A stretch of DNA of 43,888 nucleotides from Prolixibacteraceae bacterium (GCA_003506435.1 DOAQ01000040.1:12671-56558); one strand, 5' to 3'. Counted from the stretch's first letter, positions 1-7,594 are shown. Program-made: numbers and translations. Notes: generated by a model not told the origin, from the sequence alone.

Positions 1-344
1 AAAAAACGTATGGATATTTTTGCATTACTCATAATTTAAATGGTATCTATTCTGTCACTCTGTAATTTTCTGTCCAAAGGTATGGTAATTTATATCTTGT
101 AGTTGCTGTATACTATGTTACAATGACCGCCAACGTAGGAATCCACACGAATCCACACGCGGGCGGATTGCGGGTCCCGAATCGGGATCAAGCCGGAAAG
201 CAGCCCGGGCGGAAAGATACACACCGAAAACCACCGTTGCCGCGGACGGGTAGCTGAAGTTGGGTGCTGACCTTCCTTTCATCTAGTTAATCCTTAACTA
301 TATTCAAAAAAGCTAATCCGTTACTTATTTTCTTACAATTAAGA
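1..344. other. Non-coding left edge with a GC-rich block
   Basis: No gene is seen here. Most of it is AT-rich, but about 131-270 is strikingly GC-rich. That block starts with a 10-bp direct repeat, GAATCCACAC at 139-148 and 149-158, and holds a 13-base inverted repeat, TCCCGA-A-TCGGGA, at 175-187. At 284-300 lies another inverted repeat, TAGTTAA-TCC-TTAACTA, whose TAGTTA/TAACTA arms resemble the palindrome at the far end of the toxin-antitoxin-chaperone operon. No terminator with a T run is visible downstream of the chaperone gene. The GC-rich block may be a remnant of mobile DNA, but nothing in it identifies a family. Confidence 0.5.
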
Positions 345-776
345 TTATTGCTTACTGAACAATTGTTTAAGAATTTCTGATGGGTTCACAATGGGGATAT
401 ATAAATCTGCAAATTTTGTACCCAGTGCGTTTTTAGCAAGCAAAGCACGAGAGTGGCTAATAGATAAGCTCAAGAAAGTAACCAAAACATTATCAGGTAT
501 ATCGAATTCATTTCTATCAGGTTTATGAAAATTGGCCAATTCAAGAAATAAAAACACATTGCTTGTTTTTATTTTCATAAGTACATTACCATTTGTTGGA
601 TCAACAAAGGTGGTGGTGAGAAGCATTTCAACCGATTTGTCATTTAAATTAATATTGGTAGTAAGTTCAAAACCAATGTTGGCAATCGGCGGATTCGCTA
701 ACTCAAATTCTTCATTTATGAAAAACTCAATATCCTTGATTTTTTTTACTGCTATGTTTACCTGTGTCTGTTCCAT
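345..776 (-). CDS. SecB-like chaperone of a toxin-antitoxin-chaperone system
   Basis: A 143-residue protein of SecB size and pattern. A beta-rich N-terminal half with alternating hydrophobic residues (about 10-95) is followed by a C-terminal helix and the segment LGTKFADLYIPIVNPSEIL. That segment corresponds in position and character to the SecB region around GTFPxLNLAPVNFDALF. SecB is a cytosolic, usually tetrameric chaperone. In TAC systems a dedicated SecB-like protein binds the unstable C-terminal tail of the antitoxin, protects it from proteolysis and so keeps the toxin silent. It is the last gene of the unit: its ATG at 776 sits one base after the antitoxin stop codon (780-778), so translational coupling is likely. 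The gene is AT-rich compared with mfd, which fits acquisition. The similarity is remote and judged by eye; the gene order is what makes the call strong. Confidence 0.75.
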   Translation of the reverse strand: MEQTQVNIAVKKIKDIEFFINEEFELANPPIANIGFELTTNINLNDKSVEMLLTTTFVDPTNGNVLMKIKTSNVFLFLELANFHKPDRNEFDIPDNVLVTFLSLSISHSRALLAKNALGTKFADLYIPIVNPSEILKQLFSKQ

Positions 777-777
777 T

Positions 778-1194
778 TTAAGCTGCTTCTAAAACGTAGG
801 TTTCACCTGATTGTTGAATGTTTACTGAATTAGCTGTTTCTCCAGATGAAATATTTACAATCAACGGTCTAGTAATTAAATTGAAATATTGTTTGTATTC
901 CATCTCAAAACGTTTTTGACGGTCTTCCTGTATGTATTGTTCGAGATTTTTGAATTCGAAAGCAGGTGCCTTCTTCAAAGCGAGAGACAACTCAATCATT
1001 TTCTTTAGAGTGTAATTGAAATTGCCATTCATTATTTGTGATATGTAGCCTTTTGAAACTCCAAGCTGTTCTGCAAGCTGGGTCTGATTCATACCTTCTT
1101 TTTGGATGTATTCAGCTACCATGCGGTAAATGTCGTTCTGAAGTGTTTCGAACCAGTATTCTTTGGTTCTCAATAATTCGTCTCTCTTAATCAT
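778..1194 (-). CDS. HigA-like HTH antitoxin with a chaperone-addiction tail
   Basis: A 138-residue protein. Residues about 33-72 form an XRE/HigA-type helix-turn-helix (NQTQLAEQLGVSKGYISQI) that should bind the operon's own promoter. About 45 residues follow the DNA-binding part, ending in the segment YFNLITRPLIVNISSGETA and a short tail. In TAC antitoxins such a C-terminal extension (the ChAD region) is aggregation-prone, makes the antitoxin depend on the SecB-like chaperone and is recognised by it. That reading here is inference from the gene order. The start codon overlaps the toxin stop by four bases (ATGA at 1194-1191), and the chaperone follows one base after its stop, so the three genes form one coupled unit in the order toxin-antitoxin-chaperone. 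The HTH assignment is firm; the addiction role is likely. Confidence 0.8.
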   Translation of the reverse strand: MIKRDELLRTKEYWFETLQNDIYRMVAEYIQKEGMNQTQLAEQLGVSKGYISQIMNGNFNYTLKKMIELSLALKKAPAFEFKNLEQYIQEDRQKRFEMEYKQYFNLITRPLIVNISSGETANSVNIQQSGETYVLEAA

Positions 1195-1580
1195 GGTTTT
1201 TGGTTAAAGTATTCTTTTTTTATATTTCTAAAGTGCTTAATGTCGGCCTTTTGTGAGCCTTTCTTTCCACCACATACGATTATACGTCCTGTACTTTTAT
1301 CGTGAAAAAGATAAACGCGCAAATGATGTGTCTTAATTTCATATTCCTTGTTGCTCGCCTTTTTAGGTGTTATATCCTTAAATTTTGTTTGTGGCAATGA
1401 TTTTAAATCAGCTATTTCATACAATCTAGTTTCAATGGTGATTAACTCTGATTTTAAGTTACCATCGGTTTCTATCTCCTTCTCAAACTCATCATATTCA
1501 CATGTACCGTTGACGAGTAGTTTAAAGATTTTCAACCTACCTTTTATTTCATCTATTTCTTGTAACGCGAAAGTATACAT
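1191..1580 (-). CDS. RelE/HigB-superfamily toxin of the TAC system
   Basis: A 129-residue protein whose C-terminal half matches the RelE/HigB (ParE-like) toxin fold: HLRVYLFHDKSTGRIIVCGG, then KKGSQKADIKHF, with the basic cluster usual in ribosome-dependent mRNA interferases. The N-terminal half is helical and charged. As the first gene of the operon it matches the toxin-first order of HigBA-type and TAC systems. It would inhibit translation when free and form an inactive complex with the HTH antitoxin encoded next to it (four-base overlap). The ATG at 1580 lies five bases downstream of a perfect 18-bp palindrome, a likely autoregulatory site. No catalytic residue can be assigned with certainty by eye. 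The chemistry (mRNA cleavage) is inferred from the family. Confidence 0.78.
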   Translation of the reverse strand: MYTFALQEIDEIKGRLKIFKLLVNGTCEYDEFEKEIETDGNLKSELITIETRLYEIADLKSLPQTKFKDITPKKASNKEYEIKTHHLRVYLFHDKSTGRIIVCGGKKGSQKADIKHFRNIKKEYFNQKP

Positions 1581-1584
1581 TTTA

Positions 1585-1602
1585 GTTTAGTTATAACTAA
1601 AC
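1585..1602 (-). promoter_or_regulatory. Perfect 18-bp palindrome, likely operator of the TAC operon
   Basis: GTTTAGTTATAACTAAAC is a perfect 18-bp palindrome five bases upstream of the toxin ATG. HTH antitoxins of this kind usually bind such dyads to repress their own operon. Upstream on the minus strand, TTTG is followed after 19 bases by TAGCATTT, a weak match to the Bacteroidota promoter (TTTG-N19-TAnnTTTG). The palindrome would lie at or just after the start of transcription. Confidence 0.6.
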
Positions 1603-2010
1603 ATTTTTGGTAAAAAATGCTAATTTGTTATTTTTTTAAAGCAAACTCACTAACTATTCAGTCTACTAAATCTTTTAACATTGATATTTTTTCAAATTCT
1701 AATGTCATTTAGTATTTAAATTTCAAATTTAACAAATTCAAACAGGTGTCAACTACCTGAAGAAAATAATTAAACCGCAACGGACTAAAGTATCAAAAAA
1801 CAGTATTACTCATTTCCCATTTTTTTACATATTCATTCTCAAATTAGCGAAAATGTGTAAAAAAGCGGCGTTTGGCTTGCACCCAATTTGTAAATACCAC
1901 TATAAACTTACTACCTTTTTTATCTCCCATTTCTATTAAACAAATTTATTTTAGCATTTTAATGTCTGATTTCCTGGGTAACCGGTTAAGCGGACTGATC
2001 AAAAGCGATT

Positions 2011-2078
2011 TTCAATTCAACAATCCATCCATTCAACAATCCAACAATCCAACAATCCAACAATTAATCCATCCCCTT
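2011..2078. repeat. Short tandem repeat, 8-bp unit AACAATCC
   Basis: AACAATCC is repeated exactly at 2035-2042, 2043-2050 and 2051-2058. It is flanked by degenerate copies (TTCAATTCAACAATCC before, AACAATTAATCC after). It lies about 40 bases upstream of the mfd start. A looser version of the same CAACAATC/CAATTC-rich sequence lies at about 14175-14235, in front of the glycosyltransferase gene. Confidence 0.75.
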
Positions 2079-2091
2079 CCAATCTTTTTTG

Positions 2092-2099
2092 TACTTTTG
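2092..2099 (+). promoter_or_regulatory. Candidate -7 element for mfd
   Basis: TACTTTTG matches the Bacteroidota sigma-ABfr -7 consensus TAnnTTTG exactly, 19 bases before the mfd TTG start codon. No good -33 TTTG is seen 18-21 bases upstream. The predicted leader would be only about 14 bases. Confidence 0.4.
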
Positions 2100-2118
2100 A
2101 AGCCTCAAAATTTATGTT

Positions 2119-5100
2119 TTGGAGCTGAGAGATTTCAGAAGTTTATTTCGAAAGCACAGCTTAATTGAGGAGTTGTGCAAAACGGCCGATACCCCGGGTG
2201 AAAAAATTTACCTGCATGGGCTTGTTGGCTCTTCGCGTTCGGTAGTTGCTTCGTTTTTGGCCGAAAACCTCACCCGGCCACTCATTGTCTGCATGAATGA
2301 GAAAGAGGAAGCCTCGTATTTTTACGATGATCTGATGACTTTTGAGATCAAACCGCCGGTGCTTTTTTTTCCTTCATCCTATAAACGGGCCGTTCAGTAC
2401 GAACAAATTGAGCAGGAAAACATCATCCTGCGCACCGAGGTGCTGAATAAACTGAAAGAGTTTCGGAAACTGGTGGTAGTAACGTATCCGGAAGCGCTGG
2501 TCGAAAAAGTGATTTCCGGTGAAGGGCTCGATTCGCATACTTTCAGGATAAAAAAAGGTGATAAGCTGTCGATTGAATTTATCAACGATGTGTTGTTTGA
2601 GTATGGTTTCGAGCGGACTGATTTTGTGTACGAACCTGGCCAGTATTCGGTGCGCGGCAGCATTGTCGATATTTATTCGTTCTCGAACGAAGATCCGTAC
2701 CGGCTCGATTTTTTTGGCGACGAAGTGGACAGCATCCGTAGTTTTGATATCGAAACACAGGTCTCGAAGGAAAAGCTGGAAAAAATATATATCATTCCCA
2801 ATATTCAGGAAGAACTAAGGGAAGAGGAGCGGATTTCATTTTTCGATTTCATGCCCGACCGCTCGGTACTGCTGATGCAGGACATTCAGTTGATTGCCGA
2901 CCAGATGGAAAATTCGTTTCAGCAAACCATGCTGAAAACAGAATCGGAAGACGAAAGACGTTCGCTGCTGAACAGGATCAGTTCCGGTCACGATTTACTG
3001 CGGTCAATAGAAGGATTTACCTGCATCGAGATGGGGAGTAAAGTGTATTTCAACCATCCGAAAATTATTCAATTCAATACTTCGCGGCAGCCGGTTTTTA
3101 ATAAGAATTTCAACCTGTTGGCCGAGAACCTTCTGGAAAACAGGGAGGAAGGATACGATAATTATATCCTGTCGTCCAACGAAAAGCAGACCGAGCGTCT
3201 GAAAGCTATTTTTAGCGACAAAGGCTTGCGGGTGAATTTCACGCCCATTCATTTCACGTTTCACGAAGGTTTTACCGATCACGACCTGAAAATTTGTTGT
3301 TATACCGACCATCAGATTTTCGAGCGGTACCATCGTTTCAGTGTAAAAACGCGGAAGCCGCAGCAGATAAGCGTTTCGCTGAAAGAGTTGAGCAAACTGC
3401 ATCCGGGCGATTACGTGGTGCACGTCGATCATGGTATCGGGAAATTTGCAGGACTGGTGAAAACTGAGGTGAACGGTAAAATACAGGAGGCCATCCGCCT
3501 GATATACCGCGATAACGATGTGCTGTTCGTGAGCATTCATTCGTTGCACCGCATTTCGAAATACAAGGGAAAAGACGGTACGGAACCGGCCATTAATAAG
3601 CTGGGCAGCGGGGCATGGCAGCGGATGAAAGAACGCACCAAGTCGAAGGTAAAAGATATTGCCAAGGAATTGATTGCCCTGTACGCACAACGGTTGAAGG
3701 AAAGAGGGTTCGCTTTCTCTCCCGATTCGTATTTGCAAACCGAGTTGGAATCGTCGTTTATTTATGAAGATACGCCTGATCAGATCAAGTCGACCCAGGC
3801 TGTAAAAGAAGACATGGAGAAGGAAACACCCATGGACCGGCTGGTATGCGGCGATGTGGGATTCGGGAAAACAGAAGTGGCTATCCGTGCGGCATTTAAA
3901 GCCGTAGCCGACAGCAAACAGGTAGCTGTTCTGGTACCGACAACGATTCTTGCGCTTCAGCATTACAATACTTTTTCCGATCGTCTGAAAGAATTTCCTG
4001 CCCGTGTTGAGTATATCAGCCGCTTACGAAAACCTGCCGACATCAAACAGATACTGAAAGACACGGAAGATGGCAAAGTTGATATTCTGATCGGGACACA
4101 CCGGCTGGTGGGCAAAGATGTGAAATTCAAGGACCTTGGTTTGCTGATCGTTGATGAGGAACAGAAATTTGGCGTTTCGGTAAAAGAAAAACTGAAACAA
4201 CTGAAAGTGAACGTAGATACATTGACCCTCACGGCAACGCCAATACCGCGTACCTTGCAATTCTCGATGATGGGAGCGCGCGACCTTTCCATTATTCAAA
4301 CGCCGCCGCCCAACCGGTATCCGATTGTTACCGAACTGCATGGATTCAATGAAGAAATCATCCGGGAGGCAATTCAATATGAGCTGGCGCGCAACGGGCA
4401 AGTGTTTTTCATTCACAACCGGGTGCAGAATATTTACGATGTGGAGACTGTGATAAAACGGATTGTGCCCAACGTGCGCACGGTGGTTGGTCACGGACAA
4501 ATGGAAGGCGCCAGGCTGGAGCAGGTGATGCTCGATTTTATCAACGGTGAATACGATGTGCTGATTGCAACGACCATCATCGAATCGGGGCTTGACATTC
4601 CCAATACCAATACGATTATTATTAATAACGCACAGAACTTCGGGCTTAGCGACTTGCACCAGTTGCGGGGCAGGGTAGGGCGCTCCAATAGAAAAGCTTT
4701 TTGCTATCTGCTGGCGCCACCTTTATCAACATTGACAGGCGAAGCGCGAAGACGGTTGCGGGCTATCGAAGAATTTTCGGAACTGGGGAGCGGGTTCAAT
4801 ATTGCCATGCAGGATTTGGATATCCGCGGAGCTGGTAATTTGTTGGGCGCCGAGCAAAGCGGTTTTATTGCCGATATCGGGTTCGAAACGTACCACCGTA
4901 TTTTGTCGGAAGCAATTACCGAGCTGAAGCAGGATGAATTCAAAGAATTGTACAAAGAAGAAACGGAAGATGCTGCAAGAGCATTTCTGAAAACCGGTTT
5001 TGTAAGCGACTGTCAGATTGATACTGACATGGAGCTGTTGTTCCCGGACGATTATATCCAAAGTGTTTCGGAACGGATGCTGCTGTACCGCGAACTCGAC

Positions 5101-5454
5101 AATCAGGAAAGCGAGGACGCATTGCAGCTTTTCGAAAACAGTTTGATCGACCGGTTCGGGAAACTTCCGCAGCCCAGCAGAGAATTGATTGATGTGGTCC
5201 GTCTGCGCTGGCTGGCTATCGGTTTGGGCATGGAAAAGATTATATTGAAGAATGGCTGGATGATCTGCCATTTTATTGCCGACCAGCGTTCGCCGTTCTA
5301 TCAGTCTCCCGTTTTCGGAAAAGTGCTTCAGTATGTACAAACCAACCCAAAGAACTGCCGGATGAAAGAGAGCGAGAATAAGCTCACCCTTACTTTTCCC
5401 AAAGTGGAAAGTATTTCTCAGGCAAAACAGATCCTCCAAAAGGTAAATTTATAA
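2119..5454 (+). CDS. mfd: Transcription-repair coupling factor Mfd
   Basis: A 1111-residue cytosolic ATPase that removes RNA polymerase stalled at DNA lesions and recruits UvrA/UvrB. The order of parts is that of Mfd: an N-terminal UvrB-like region; the RNA-polymerase-interacting CarD/Tudor-like domain starting at about residue 428 (LHPGDYVVHVDHGIGKF); the helicase motor with Walker A at about 575 (GDVGFGKTEVA) and a DEEQ box at about 678; helicase motifs such as TATPIPRTLQF and QLRGRVGRSN; and the C-terminal TRCF domain. The length is normal for the family. The reading frame has a stop at 2098 and no ATG between it and the conserved N-terminus, so TTG at 2119 is the only reasonable start. 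The ATG at 2114 is out of frame. Transcribed alone, divergent from the TAC operon. Confidence 0.97.
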   Translation: MELRDFRSLFRKHSLIEELCKTADTPGEKIYLHGLVGSSRSVVASFLAENLTRPLIVCMNEKEEASYFYDDLMTFEIKPPVLFFPSSYKRAVQYEQIEQENIILRTEVLNKLKEFRKLVVVTYPEALVEKVISGEGLDSHTFRIKKGDKLSIEFINDVLFEYGFERTDFVYEPGQYSVRGSIVDIYSFSNEDPYRLDFFGDEVDSIRSFDIETQVSKEKLEKIYIIPNIQEELREEERISFFDFMPDRSVLLMQDIQLIADQMENSFQQTMLKTESEDERRSLLNRISSGHDLLRSIEGFTCIEMGSKVYFNHPKIIQFNTSRQPVFNKNFNLLAENLLENREEGYDNYILSSNEKQTERLKAIFSDKGLRVNFTPIHFTFHEGFTDHDLKICCYTDHQIFERYHRFSVKTRKPQQISVSLKELSKLHPGDYVVHVDHGIGKFAGLVKTEVNGKIQEAIRLIYRDNDVLFVSIHSLHRISKYKGKDGTEPAINKLGSGAWQRMKERTKSKVKDIAKELIALYAQRLKERGFAFSPDSYLQTELESSFIYEDTPDQIKSTQAVKEDMEKETPMDRLVCGDVGFGKTEVAIRAAFKAVADSKQVAVLVPTTILALQHYNTFSDRLKEFPARVEYISRLRKPADIKQILKDTEDGKVDILIGTHRLVGKDVKFKDLGLLIVDEEQKFGVSVKEKLKQLKVNVDTLTLTATPIPRTLQFSMMGARDLSIIQTPPPNRYPIVTELHGFNEEIIREAIQYELARNGQVFFIHNRVQNIYDVETVIKRIVPNVRTVVGHGQMEGARLEQVMLDFINGEYDVLIATTIIESGLDIPNTNTIIINNAQNFGLSDLHQLRGRVGRSNRKAFCYLLAPPLSTLTGEARRRLRAIEEFSELGSGFNIAMQDLDIRGAGNLLGAEQSGFIADIGFETYHRILSEAITELKQDEFKELYKEETEDAARAFLKTGFVSDCQIDTDMELLFPDDYIQSVSERMLLYRELDNQESEDALQLFENSLIDRFGKLPQPSRELIDVVRLRWLAIGLGMEKIILKNGWMICHFIADQRSPFYQSPVFGKVLQYVQTNPKNCRMKESENKLTLTFPKVESISQAKQILQKVNL

Positions 5455-5513
5455 TCTGTTATAGTATTGTAATTCAGTATTTTGAAATGTTTTTAAAATA
5501 TTTTGCAAATAAA

Positions 5514-5563
5514 TACTATATTTATAGTACTATTATTATAAAAATAGTACTATGTTTGTAGTA
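5514..5563 (+). promoter_or_regulatory. BlaI-type operator cluster with embedded -7 element
   Basis: Two 16-bp dyads, TACTATATTTATAGTA (5514-5529, 14 of 16 positions symmetric) and TACTATGTTTGTAGTA (5548-5563, five-base arms), lie 34 bases apart. The inner arms also pair as TACTAT...ATAGTA (5528-5549). The arms resemble the TACTA/TAGTA boxes bound by MecI/BlaI repressors. The second dyad contains TATGTTTG (5551-5558), an exact TAnnTTTG -7 element. A repressor bound there would block the promoter of the adjacent BlaI-like gene, implying autoregulation of the pair. Confidence 0.65.
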
Positions 5564-5616
5564 GATTTTGTTTGAGATTATATATAACAAGTATACCGGG
5601 TAAAAATTTTTGAAAG

Positions 5617-6000
5617 ATGATAAAGCAATTGACCAAAGCTGAAGAGCAAGTTATGCAAATATTGTGGGACATAAAAGAGGGAGTGGTAAAAGATGTGGTC
5701 GCTCAGTTTTCAGGCGAAAAACCTGCCTACACAACTGTCGCAACGGTACTGAAAGTATTGGAAAACAAAGGTTTTGTTGAAGTAAAAAAGGTGGGCAACA
5801 TCAATTTGTTTTTCCCGTCGGTAACAAAAACAGATTATGCGCGTTTTCAATTCGGCAGTTTGCTGAAAAACTATTTCAATGGTTCGTTTCCGAGGATGGC
5901 AACATTCTTTGCGAATGAAAATAATCTGAGTATTAACGATCTGGAAGAAATGCTGAAAAATGCAGATATAGAGTCATTTAACGACGAGAAAGGAGAATAG
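5617..6000 (+). CDS. BlaI/MecI-family transcriptional repressor
   Basis: A 127-residue winged-helix protein of the penicillinase-repressor family. It starts with the family's typical LTKAEEQVMQILWDI, followed by the recognition-helix region YTTVATVLKVLENKGFVEV (about residues 38-57) and a C-terminal dimerisation part. Such repressors bind TACTA-N-TAGTA dyads and lose DNA binding when cut through the action of a membrane M56 peptidase. The partner peptidase gene starts two bases after its stop codon, and the dyads lie 54 bases upstream, so the usual sensor-repressor circuit is visible in one place. No beta-lactamase gene is nearby, so the regulon is unknown. In Bacteroidota these pairs are common and not necessarily linked to antibiotics. 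Confidence 0.9.
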   Translation: MIKQLTKAEEQVMQILWDIKEGVVKDVVAQFSGEKPAYTTVATVLKVLENKGFVEVKKVGNINLFFPSVTKTDYARFQFGSLLKNYFNGSFPRMATFFANENNLSINDLEEMLKNADIESFNDEKGE

Positions 6001-6001
6001 T

Positions 6002-7594
6002 ATGAGCAGTTTATTTTCTATACTTCTGAAAATATCACTTTCACTTGCATTGTTTTATCTTCTTTACTGGATATTGTTGAGGAAAGAAACCTTTTTCAGG
6101 CTCAACCGTTTTTATCTGATTTTTGCGTTGCTGATTTCTTCATTTTTGCCGCTGTTCCCGTTGTATTACGAAGTAACTGTTGAACCAACAAAACCGGAAA
6201 CAATACTGTCTGTTTTTAATAGTAATTTTCAAAATCTTCCGGCCTTGGAAGACCCGGTTTCTCAGCCCATAAAGTGGTATGAAGTTTTGTTTATCGTATA
6301 CATTACTGTTGCCGTATTGATTCTGTTCCGGCTAATTATTCAGACATTGGTAATTGCCCATCTGATTTTGAAGTGCAGAATTAAAAAACTGGATGGACTG
6401 AAAATCGTCGAAAACGATAAATACGGGCTTCCGTTTTCTTTTTTCAAACTAATCTTTATTAACCCAAAATTTCACAAACAGGCCGATTTACATGACATCC
6501 TGAATCATGAACGTGTTCATGTCGATCAAAATCACTGGATTGACCTGCTGGTCGTCGAACTGTTAACAGTCATCTTTTGGTTTAATCCATTTATATGGTT
6601 ATTTGAGCGCTCAATCAAACAAAATCACGAGTACCTCGCCGATCAGGGAGTCCTTACCCGGGGCTTGGATTTGAAGAGGTATCAGGCTCTATTAATTAAC
6701 CAGTTGATGGGCATGCAGATTATTGGCGTTACCAACAACCTGAACTTTGCCCTTAACACAAACCGTTTAAAAATGATGACACAATCACAATCAAAAAAAA
6801 TCAAATCAGCAAAGTTTTTGCTGGCGTTGCCGGTTTTACTTTTATTGCTGGCAGCATTTGCTGAACCGAAGTACAAACTTGAACCGCCCGAAACAAATCC
6901 GGACATCCCGGCTATGACAGATTTAACAACGGAAAAGACAGTTGTTGAAGGGATTGTAAAAGCTGAAGACGGCACCCCGTTGTATGGTACTACAATTATT
7001 TTAAAAGGAACTACTGCTGGCACGATTGCCGATAAGGAAGGAAAATTTTCACTGGAGGTTCCGACAAACGAAGAATGCTCACTGGTTGCTTCGTATGTTG
7101 GATTTAGGTCGGAAGTAATCAAATTGCCGAAAAAGATTTCGGACGATAATTCTTTTGACATCACAATGAAAAGGGAGCAAATTCTTATTGGTACAGACGA
7201 TTTTGATAAACTTGGAACTCCGCCGCCGCCACCTCCACCTCCGGCATCAGTTGATTCAAGAAAGTTGGATAAAACCGATGTATATATTTTTGTTGAAGAA
7301 ATGCCCTCGTATCCCGGAGGTTTTTATGCCCTTGCTGAATATTATTTAGATATGCAGAAGAAAATGAAGGCAAAATGTTTTTCCGAAGGGAAAAAGCCAG
7401 AAGGAAAAGCAATAATGGGATTCACCATTGATACACAGGGAAAAGTGACTAATATAAAGGTAATAAAGTCGGATAATGACGAAGTTACAAAATTAGGGCA
7501 AGCTGTTCTCTTAGGTATGAAAAGCTGGAACCCCGGAAAGCAGCAGGGAGTGGCAGTCCCGGTTGACTATGTTATGCCGGTCGATTTGAACTAA
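6002..7594 (+). CDS. BlaR1-like M56 membrane peptidase with carboxypeptidase-regulatory and TonB C-terminal domains
   Basis: A 530-residue inner-membrane protein. Three hydrophobic segments lie in the first 125 residues. The zinc-binding HExxH of M56 peptidases is HERVH at 169-173, and a further membrane segment follows at about 277-292. The outer part holds a carboxypeptidase D regulatory-like beta domain at about 315-385 (EGIVKAEDGTPLYGTTIIL), an eight-proline linker near 405, and a TonB C-terminal domain at about 430-528 ending GVAVPVDYVMPVDL. The M56 part should sense a signal and trigger cleavage of the BlaI-like repressor encoded immediately upstream. The TonB domain takes the place of the penicillin-binding sensor of classic BlaR1, so the signal is probably not a beta-lactam; contact with outer-membrane proteins is possible (inference). 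Followed by a strong terminator. Confidence 0.88.
   Translation: MSSLFSILLKISLSLALFYLLYWILLRKETFFRLNRFYLIFALLISSFLPLFPLYYEVTVEPTKPETILSVFNSNFQNLPALEDPVSQPIKWYEVLFIVYITVAVLILFRLIIQTLVIAHLILKCRIKKLDGLKIVENDKYGLPFSFFKLIFINPKFHKQADLHDILNHERVHVDQNHWIDLLVVELLTVIFWFNPFIWLFERSIKQNHEYLADQGVLTRGLDLKRYQALLINQLMGMQIIGVTNNLNFALNTNRLKMMTQSQSKKIKSAKFLLALPVLLLLLAAFAEPKYKLEPPETNPDIPAMTDLTTEKTVVEGIVKAEDGTPLYGTTIILKGTTAGTIADKEGKFSLEVPTNEECSLVASYVGFRSEVIKLPKKISDDNSFDITMKREQILIGTDDFDKLGTPPPPPPPPASVDSRKLDKTDVYIFVEEMPSYPGGFYALAEYYLDMQKKMKAKCFSEGKKPEGKAIMGFTIDTQGKVTNIKVIKSDNDEVTKLGQAVLLGMKSWNPGKQQGVAVPVDYVMPVDLN

Larger units (their letters stand above)
1603..2118. other. Long intergenic region between the TAC operon and mfd
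   Basis: About 515 bases without a credible gene between two divergent transcription units. The left part is very AT-rich and should carry the TAC promoter on the minus strand. The right part carries a short tandem repeat (2011-2078) and the mfd -7 element (2092-2099). A 98-codon open frame at 1872-2168 has low-complexity content and runs into mfd in another frame, so it is not a gene. Confidence 0.6.

Noticed and set aside
2011..2078. CRISPR-like array
   Set aside because: The units are 8 bp and contiguous, with no spacers and no cas genes in the window.
2114..2116. ATG just upstream as the start of mfd
   Set aside because: It is in another frame and meets a stop after four codons.
1872..2168. 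98-codon open frame on the plus strand before mfd
   Set aside because: Its content is the low-complexity repeat, and it runs into mfd in a different frame; no family pattern.
3004..3963. 319-codon open frame antisense to mfd, and others at 4024-4659 and 4726-5439
   Set aside because: They lie opposite the strongly conserved helicase part of mfd, have the skewed composition of antisense frames and show no recognisable motif.
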